Origin: CBDCTM01 sp965222005
GTDB lineage: Bacteria > Bacteroidota > Bacteroidia > Chitinophagales > Saprospiraceae
Length of the DNA: 64,000 nt
Direction of reading: 5' to 3'
Assembly (NCBI GenBank): GCA_965222005.1
Contig: OZ244935.1
Span: forward strand, 1-64,000
The translations under genes and the position numbers were made by a program. How positions within the stretch are numbered: the stretch's first letter is position 1; each line of letters begins with the position of its first letter. Of this stretch, positions 61,301 to 64,000 are shown one piece after another. The notes beneath the pieces were generated by a model. It did not search any database and had not been told where the DNA came from. It was given only the letters and a program-made list of their open reading frames with translations.

Positions 61301-63475
61301 AACTGCGAAAATGAATACACGCTAGTCAGGATTTGGACGGCAGAGGATGATTGTGGCAATATGAGCCGCGACACGCAAAATCTCTTTGTATTTGACAACA
61401 CGCCACCCGTTTTGTCGGGCATTCCCAACGATACCACTGCCGATTGCCGGGACATGATCGCAATGCCGGTAGTGACTGCTACTGACAATTGCGACACATT
61501 GGTGACCATCAGGCTGGATGTTCAGCAGGACGGCCCCTGTGCGCATACCTTCGGCATCACGCGCATATGGACGGCTACAGACAATTGTGGCAATAGCAGT
61601 ACGGCCAGCCAGATGATCTTCATTGAAGACTCCATCCCACCTGTACTGACGGTACCTGCTCCGATCCGCTTTGAGATCAGGCATGGCGATAGTTGCGATG
61701 TGTTTTTGCCTTTGATAGCTACGGCTATGGACAATTGCGATGACAATGTGACGATCACCCACAACTTTGCTATGGCGCATGATCCTTTCAGCACTACGGG
61801 CGATGCCAGCGGAGACTATCCGATCGGTGATCGGTTTGTGGTATTTACAGCCGTGGATGCCTGTGGAAATACAACTATTGATAGCACCCGGATACAAGTG
61901 GTGGATAAATTTGGCCCGGCTTTCATGTGCCAGTCTTTTACCGATACCCTCGATCCGGTCACGGGTTATTTCATCCTTGAGCCTGGCGATATTATGGTAT
62001 TTGCCCAGGACTTGTGCAGCCCACCGGAGACGATGACTTTTTCTCCAATTTCCTCGCCCAACCCGCTCTTTGACACCATCACTTGCGATGATGCTCCTGT
62101 CATTCCGCTTGAATTCATTGAGGTGACGGATGCCGCCGGCAATACGAATGTATGTGGAGCGAGTGTGAATGTTATCCAGCCGAATCCTATATTTTGCGAC
62201 ACCTTCACCCCGGCGCCTCCCGGATATTGGATAGCCGGCCAGCTGAGTACAGAAGAAGGCGATTACATTGAAGCAGCGGATGTGATGATCAGCGGAGCCA
62301 TGAATGCCCAGGCGGTCAATGAAGCGTACGGATTTTATTACTTCAATGGAGTAGAGGGTGGATACAACTATTCGGTACAGCCTGAAAAAAATGATGATCC
62401 GCTCAATGGTGTCTCCACTTTTGACCTCGTACTGATCAGCAAGCACATACTGGGCATATCGCCCCTCAGCTCGCCGTACAAATTGATCGCTGCGGATATC
62501 AACAATTCGGGTACCATCACCACCTTCGACATTGTAGAGTTGCGCAAACTCATCCTGTTCATCAATACCGAGTTTCCACACAACACTTCCTGGCGCTTCA
62601 TTGATGCCGATTTCACCTTCCCGTTGAGCAATGATCCATTCTCCAGCACCTTTCCCGAATTTTACAGCATCAACAATCTATCTGAAAACAAAATGGATGT
62701 ACACTTCACGGGTATCAAGATCGGTGATGTCAATGGAAGTGTGCAGGCTCACAATTTGCTGGATGCCGATTCGCGCAACGCGCAGCGTCTGCCATTGGTG
62801 GTAGAAGATCAGTTGGTAGAGGCTGGTGAAAGTGTTGAGGTAAGCTTCCAGGCAGCTGATTTTAAAAATATCGAAGGCTTTCAACTCAGTCTCGGCTTTG
62901 ACCAACAGCTTCTCGAACTGGAAGAGATCGGGCAAACAACCCAATTAACAGGCCTGACCAGGGAAAGCTTTGGTACTGCCCTTGTGGATAAAGGTGTGCT
63001 CACAATGAGCTGGTTTGATAGCAAGCCAACAAGCAAAGATGATGGCGCGGCGCTATTCAGCTTGCGTTTCCGTGCCAAAGCCACGGCTCTACTCAGCAAG
63101 GCACTCCACCTGGCCGATGGCTATACTTCTGCGGAGGCTTATCCGGCAGGGGCAGCCCCGCTGGGTCTGCAGCTACAGTTTGAGCAGCCGCTACAAAGCC
63201 TTCCACAAGCTGACTTTCAGCTTTTCCAAAACCGCCCCAATCCCTTTGCCGATGAGACCATCATTCCGTTTTATCTGCCACAGCCGACGGAGGCTGTGCT
63301 GAGTGTGTACGATGTGTCGGGGAAGTTGGTGCTGCAGAGAAAAGCCAGCTATGCGGCTGGTTATCAGGAGTTGAGGGTGAGTGTCGGCGAGCTGTCGGGT
63401 GCTCAACTTTATTACTACCAGCTAAAGACAGAGCGGTATATGGCCACCCGAAAGATGGTATTTCAAGGCCCATAG
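55364..63475 (+). CDS. Giant T9SS-secreted HYR-repeat protein with P-domain, dockerin and cohesin-like modules
   Basis: 2703 residues. Order: signal peptide (1-29), a proprotein convertase P-domain-like module (about 148-292, S-x-H-L-D-V-Y-L-S-N-P-S-G), irregular Ig-like repeats up to about 880, at least 14 regular HYR-like repeats of 77-83 residues (about 883-2090; each T-T-P-P-V-x-x-G-V-P, T-D-N-C-D, W-T-A-T-D-x-C-G-N) and a last longer one. A dockerin type I-like segment follows (about 2340-2410, A-D-I-N-N-S-G-T-I-T-T-F-D-I-V), with I-G-D-V-N-G-S after it, then a cohesin-like beta-sandwich (about 2475-2600) and a type A T9SS sorting domain (R-P-N-P-F, last 90 residues). The cysteine pair in each repeat probably forms a disulfide. 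A long cell-surface adhesin or matrix protein is the likely role. It is monocistronic and followed by a terminator. Confidence 0.9.
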   Translation: MKNSTLAFLARFGCLLLSSLFVNITATKAQCYMVCNNNVPVSLDENCEAVILPDDILEGFETTPCEGPFIIEIYDLDDNLIPTSPMVNGDHIGQTLTVHAIDGESTNYCWGTILVEDKMAPVMTNCEPLALPCTVDPQPMAGQPFIGSTGYARFPSRGIGPHVSTISESFWVDLPDNAFIVDVNIVLEIEHSASEHLDVYLSNPSGTVVELGTDLCGAFPNWSVTFADDAPVQAASACNAAANPTLSGIVQPEGQLSDFNNLPAKGAWTLSITDDTNGDGGTLHGIWLTIEYILLAAYQPTATDNCGTATLTHTDAITPGTCNDPFSQIIDRTWTATDQSGNTSQCVQTITFNRLALGDVVLPPDFDGISLPALLCDDKTPGNLTSPNIGWNALSNGHPSPYDAYYPAPNDHIVKWYGTGLPVGTCDKIQYTYNDQRIEICPGTGSDACFKILRTWTLTDWCTGEVRTARQIIKVADNEAPTIEDIEDVTIGTDPHSCQATWLASLPTLLDNCNPAAQLSYSLNSSSGIISPLANNRYQVSGLKLGMHIITYTASDCCGNEATKTIKLTVVDSQPPTAVCDEHTQIILTIDGTTKAFAHTFDDQSHDNCGQVYFKLVRMDEMDSNGNGIRPESVSQGDWASIACDAVNGDDDAGQPGSQSYFDDFAKFCCDDADADFVQVVFRTFDIDPGAGPVDPTRMEAGGDLYGRYNDCMVEAVIVDKSPPIISYPDDVTLLCYEDYRDTSLTGMPEVFDNCALDTTFFEDDPDLNPCQVGKVTRTWTAIDGNGLSKSCTQMITLIDTTAPMIFFPPDTVVGCGESMEPDSTGRAYGTDDCSILYVNYKDLLFEFPDSCTRKILRTWTVLDWCTGEQWTDLQAIKEFDQQPPVIVGVPNDTLVDCDQVPPPPAIGSDLVGEDNCDRDVDIDFDENRIDGDCPYNYTLQRIWTAEDNCGNVAVDTQIISVVDTIAPEITGLPADLTLECDEPNPPAVTPTVTDNCNPDPRLSSTESMMPGDCEDNFTIVRSWTATDTCGNSRTATQTITFDDTTPPVISGIPASLTLECDEAVPPNAMPSATDNCDPMPVLSMSEQRIDGSCEDQYTIIRTWMATDRCGNSSTRNQQIVFEDTTPPVISGVPANLTLECDEPVPPAATPTATDNCDPDPHITLSDELLPGNCDDQYTLVRTWTAIDNCGNTAQLSQRISVEDTTPPVISGVPANFTLECDEPIPPGTTPSATDNCDPDPELTMGEQRIDGICEGNYTIVRSWTATDRCGNSSSMSQQIHFEDTTPPVLIGVPADITAECDNVPSAATLTATDNCDPDPHVTLSDELLPGNCDDQYTLVRTWTAIDDCGNTAQLSQRISVEDTTPPVISGVPANLTLECDEPIPPGTTPSATDNCDPDPELTMGEQRIDGICEDNYTIVRSWTATDRCGNSSSMSQQIHFEDTTPPVLIGVPADITAECIDNSNPVVTATDNCDPMVEINMTTTSADPCVGNNVRILTWTATDNCGNTSTTSQQITLEDTTPPTLTGVPDDVTAECDAIPPRMDPVATDTCSGVLIVFEEERQDGRCDNEYLLIRRWMATDGCGNVVVDSQRVNVVDTTPPVLSGIPNDTTVICTEVPDPPEIGTEITASDNCDAMVDIRAEADTLPGNCVNQFTIRRIWVATDDCENESRDTQLINLIDTIPPIINGVPNDTTILCDAAVPPFNSQTIGTTDVCTSLVSISIKADTLAGRCENEFTIQRIWIATDDCENESRDTQFIQILDTIPPVLVGVPDDVTVSCDDVPEPPSIGGEITATDNCDDLVDISLAMDSLPGRCPNEFILRRIWTAIDNCDNMSRDTQLIQLIDTIPPVITGVPDDIEVLCESVPLPPDISTIGATDNCDPDPELSFVADTLPGSCTYEFTIRRIWIATDTCDNMSRDTQLISVMDTLPPLLTGVPADTMVECSEIPDAPVIGAGVAATDNCDTMVVIQLIVDSLPGNCENEYTLVRIWTAEDDCGNMSRDTQNLFVFDNTPPVLSGIPNDTTADCRDMIAMPVVTATDNCDTLVTIRLDVQQDGPCAHTFGITRIWTATDNCGNSSTASQMIFIEDSIPPVLTVPAPIRFEIRHGDSCDVFLPLIATAMDNCDDNVTITHNFAMAHDPFSTTGDASGDYPIGDRFVVFTAVDACGNTTIDSTRIQVVDKFGPAFMCQSFTDTLDPVTGYFILEPGDIMVFAQDLCSPPETMTFSPISSPNPLFDTITCDDAPVIPLEFIEVTDAAGNTNVCGASVNVIQPNPIFCDTFTPAPPGYWIAGQLSTEEGDYIEAADVMISGAMNAQAVNEAYGFYYFNGVEGGYNYSVQPEKNDDPLNGVSTFDLVLISKHILGISPLSSPYKLIAADINNSGTITTFDIVELRKLILFINTEFPHNTSWRFIDADFTFPLSNDPFSSTFPEFYSINNLSENKMDVHFTGIKIGDVNGSVQAHNLLDADSRNAQRLPLVVEDQLVEAGESVEVSFQAADFKNIEGFQLSLGFDQQLLELEEIGQTTQLTGLTRESFGTALVDKGVLTMSWFDSKPTSKDDGAALFSLRFRAKATALLSKALHLADGYTSAEAYPAGAAPLGLQLQFEQPLQSLPQADFQLFQNRPNPFADETIIPFYLPQPTEAVLSVYDVSGKLVLQRKASYAAGYQELRVSVGELSGAQLYYYQLKTERYMATRKMVFQGP
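58804..59742 (+). repeat. Recent tandem duplication inside the HYR array
   Basis: Bases 58804-59265 are repeated at 59281-59742 with a period of 477 bases (159 codons, about two HYR units) and only scattered differences. The other units of the array are much more diverged, so this is the youngest expansion. Confidence 0.85.
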
Positions 63476-63557
63476 TACTTCCTTCGGGCAGGGTGGTCAC
63501 GCGCCCCCGAATGAAGCACCATATTTTTCTCTATCCCGTCACAGGGATCACCTCTTC

Positions 63558-63590
63558 AGCCCTTTCGCCACCCGGCGGAGGGGCTTTTTT
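63558..63590 (+). terminator. Rho-independent terminator of the giant gene
   Basis: AGCCCTTTCGCC (63558-63569) pairs along its whole length with GGCGGAGGGGCT (63574-63585), two pairs being G-U, around the loop ACCC, and is followed by five more T. Confidence 0.9.
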
Positions 63591-63633
63591 GTTGGCAGGC
63601 TAGTGAGTCAACGATTACATTTCCCCCGCCCCC

Positions 63634-64000
63634 TCACCGATGCAAGGTCACAGGTCCTTCTCTATTCACTTCAATTTCCCGGTAGCAATAAGCCACCCTA
63701 GCTTTCAATACCGCCATGTAAACGCCGGCTTCCAGGTTTTGCCCCAGGTGGGTTCCATCCCAGGCCTGAGTCATGTCTTTTGTATAAAAGACACGAGTGC
63801 CTGTACGATCGAACAATGACAATTCATACTGAATGACTTCTGCTCCACTGGCCGGATAAGCCTTGTACGAGTCATTGTAGCTATCAGAATTAGGTGAAAA
63901 GGCATTGGGCAAATACATGTAAGCGGGGGCTTGTTGCTCACCAAGGCCAACCAGCACTTCCTCGAAGTTCGATTCGCATTGATTGCTGATGGTCACCCAG
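63634..64000 (-). CDS. 3' end of a T9SS type B cargo gene (gliding-motility-associated C-terminal domain)
   Basis: Only the last 122 or so codons are inside the window; the frame is open to the edge, so the start lies outside. The visible part is a CHU_C/type B sorting domain: Y-L-P-N-A-F-S-P-N-S-D near its start, L-S-L-F-D-R-T-G-T-R-V-F in the middle, W-D-G-T and Y-M-A-V-L-K-A towards the end. Type B domains deliver proteins through the T9SS in a PorP/SprF-dependent way. What precedes it cannot be told. It converges on the giant repeat gene, with the terminator between them. Confidence 0.88.
   Translation of the reverse strand, partial: WVTISNQCESNFEEVLVGLGEQQAPAYMYLPNAFSPNSDSYNDSYKAYPASGAEVIQYELSLFDRTGTRVFYTKDMTQAWDGTHLGQNLEAGVYMAVLKARVAYCYREIEVNREGPVTLHR

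Noticed and set aside
58012..61900. CRISPR-like array
   Set aside because: The period is about 235-250 bases, fully in frame and coding for HYR-like protein repeats.
61322..62581. Open frame of 419 codons on the minus strand inside the giant gene
   Set aside because: It is antisense to the last HYR repeats and the dockerin-like region, with no recognisable domain.

Overview
The window looks like chromosomal DNA of a Bacteroidota bacterium, most likely of the Saprospiria/Saprospiraceae type. The evidence is: several secreted proteins ending in type IX secretion (T9SS) sorting domains, a 2703-residue protein built from HYR-like repeats, promoters of the TTG-N19/20-TAnnTTTG kind, and general absence of strong Shine-Dalgarno sequences. 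No rRNA, CRISPR array, phage or recognisable insertion sequence was seen. One RNA gene is present, an initiator tRNA-Met.

Layout. 1-4.4 kb: metabolic genes (a succinyl-CoA:3-ketoacid CoA-transferase operon interrupted by an AhpD-like gene, a 4-oxalocrotonate decarboxylase relative, two GNAT acetyltransferases). 4.5-7.2 kb: a T9SS cargo protein with seven cysteine-rich repeats. 7.5-13.3 kb: a small membrane protein, then a glycan cassette (GT-C-like membrane protein, DPM1-like GT2, DUF2304, GT4). 13.3-14.3 kb: two small exported LTxxQ-like proteins. 14.3-27.1 kb: one long minus-strand operon, the highlight of the window. 27.3-39.4 kb: a polysaccharide locus with a methyltransferase, a Wzm/Wzt-type ABC exporter, seven sulfotransferase domains and four glycosyltransferase domains. 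39.6-42.9 kb: housekeeping and transport genes. 43.1-43.3 kb: tRNA-fMet with its own promoter and terminator. 43.7-55 kb: thiolase, a TerB-like protein, a PNGase F-like secreted protein, an initiating sugar-phosphate transferase, lipoproteins, an oxidoreductase and a nitroreductase. 55.4-63.5 kb: the giant repeat protein. The right edge holds the 3' end of a T9SS type B cargo gene.

The candidate new system is the 14.3-27.1 kb operon. In order of transcription it encodes three tandem MBOAT-SGNH fusion acyltransferases, an acyl carrier protein, a stand-alone adenylating ligase whose ten pocket residues read D-L-F-Y-L-A-L-V-V-K (close to the L-proline code I remember for PltF/RedM-type enzymes), an acyl-CoA-dehydrogenase-fold enzyme with the catalytic Glu where PigA-type prolyl-carrier dehydrogenases have it, a flavin enzyme with the halogenase W-x-W-x-I-P motif, and a methyltransferase. 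The arrangement has the logic of the Dlt system (ligase, carrier, MBOAT, SGNH partner) but with a pyrrole-forming and possibly halogenating module added. The inference is that proline is activated, oxidised to a pyrrole-2-carboxyl thioester, possibly chlorinated and methylated, and then moved by an MBOAT-SGNH protein onto a cell-surface or exported molecule. The neighbouring sulfated-polysaccharide genes make a glycan acceptor attractive, but nothing in the sequence proves the acceptor.

Main uncertainties: substrate and acceptor of the operon, start codons where only TTG/GTG or several ATGs are available, and the exact functions of the sulfotransferases and GT4 enzymes, which sequence alone cannot settle.
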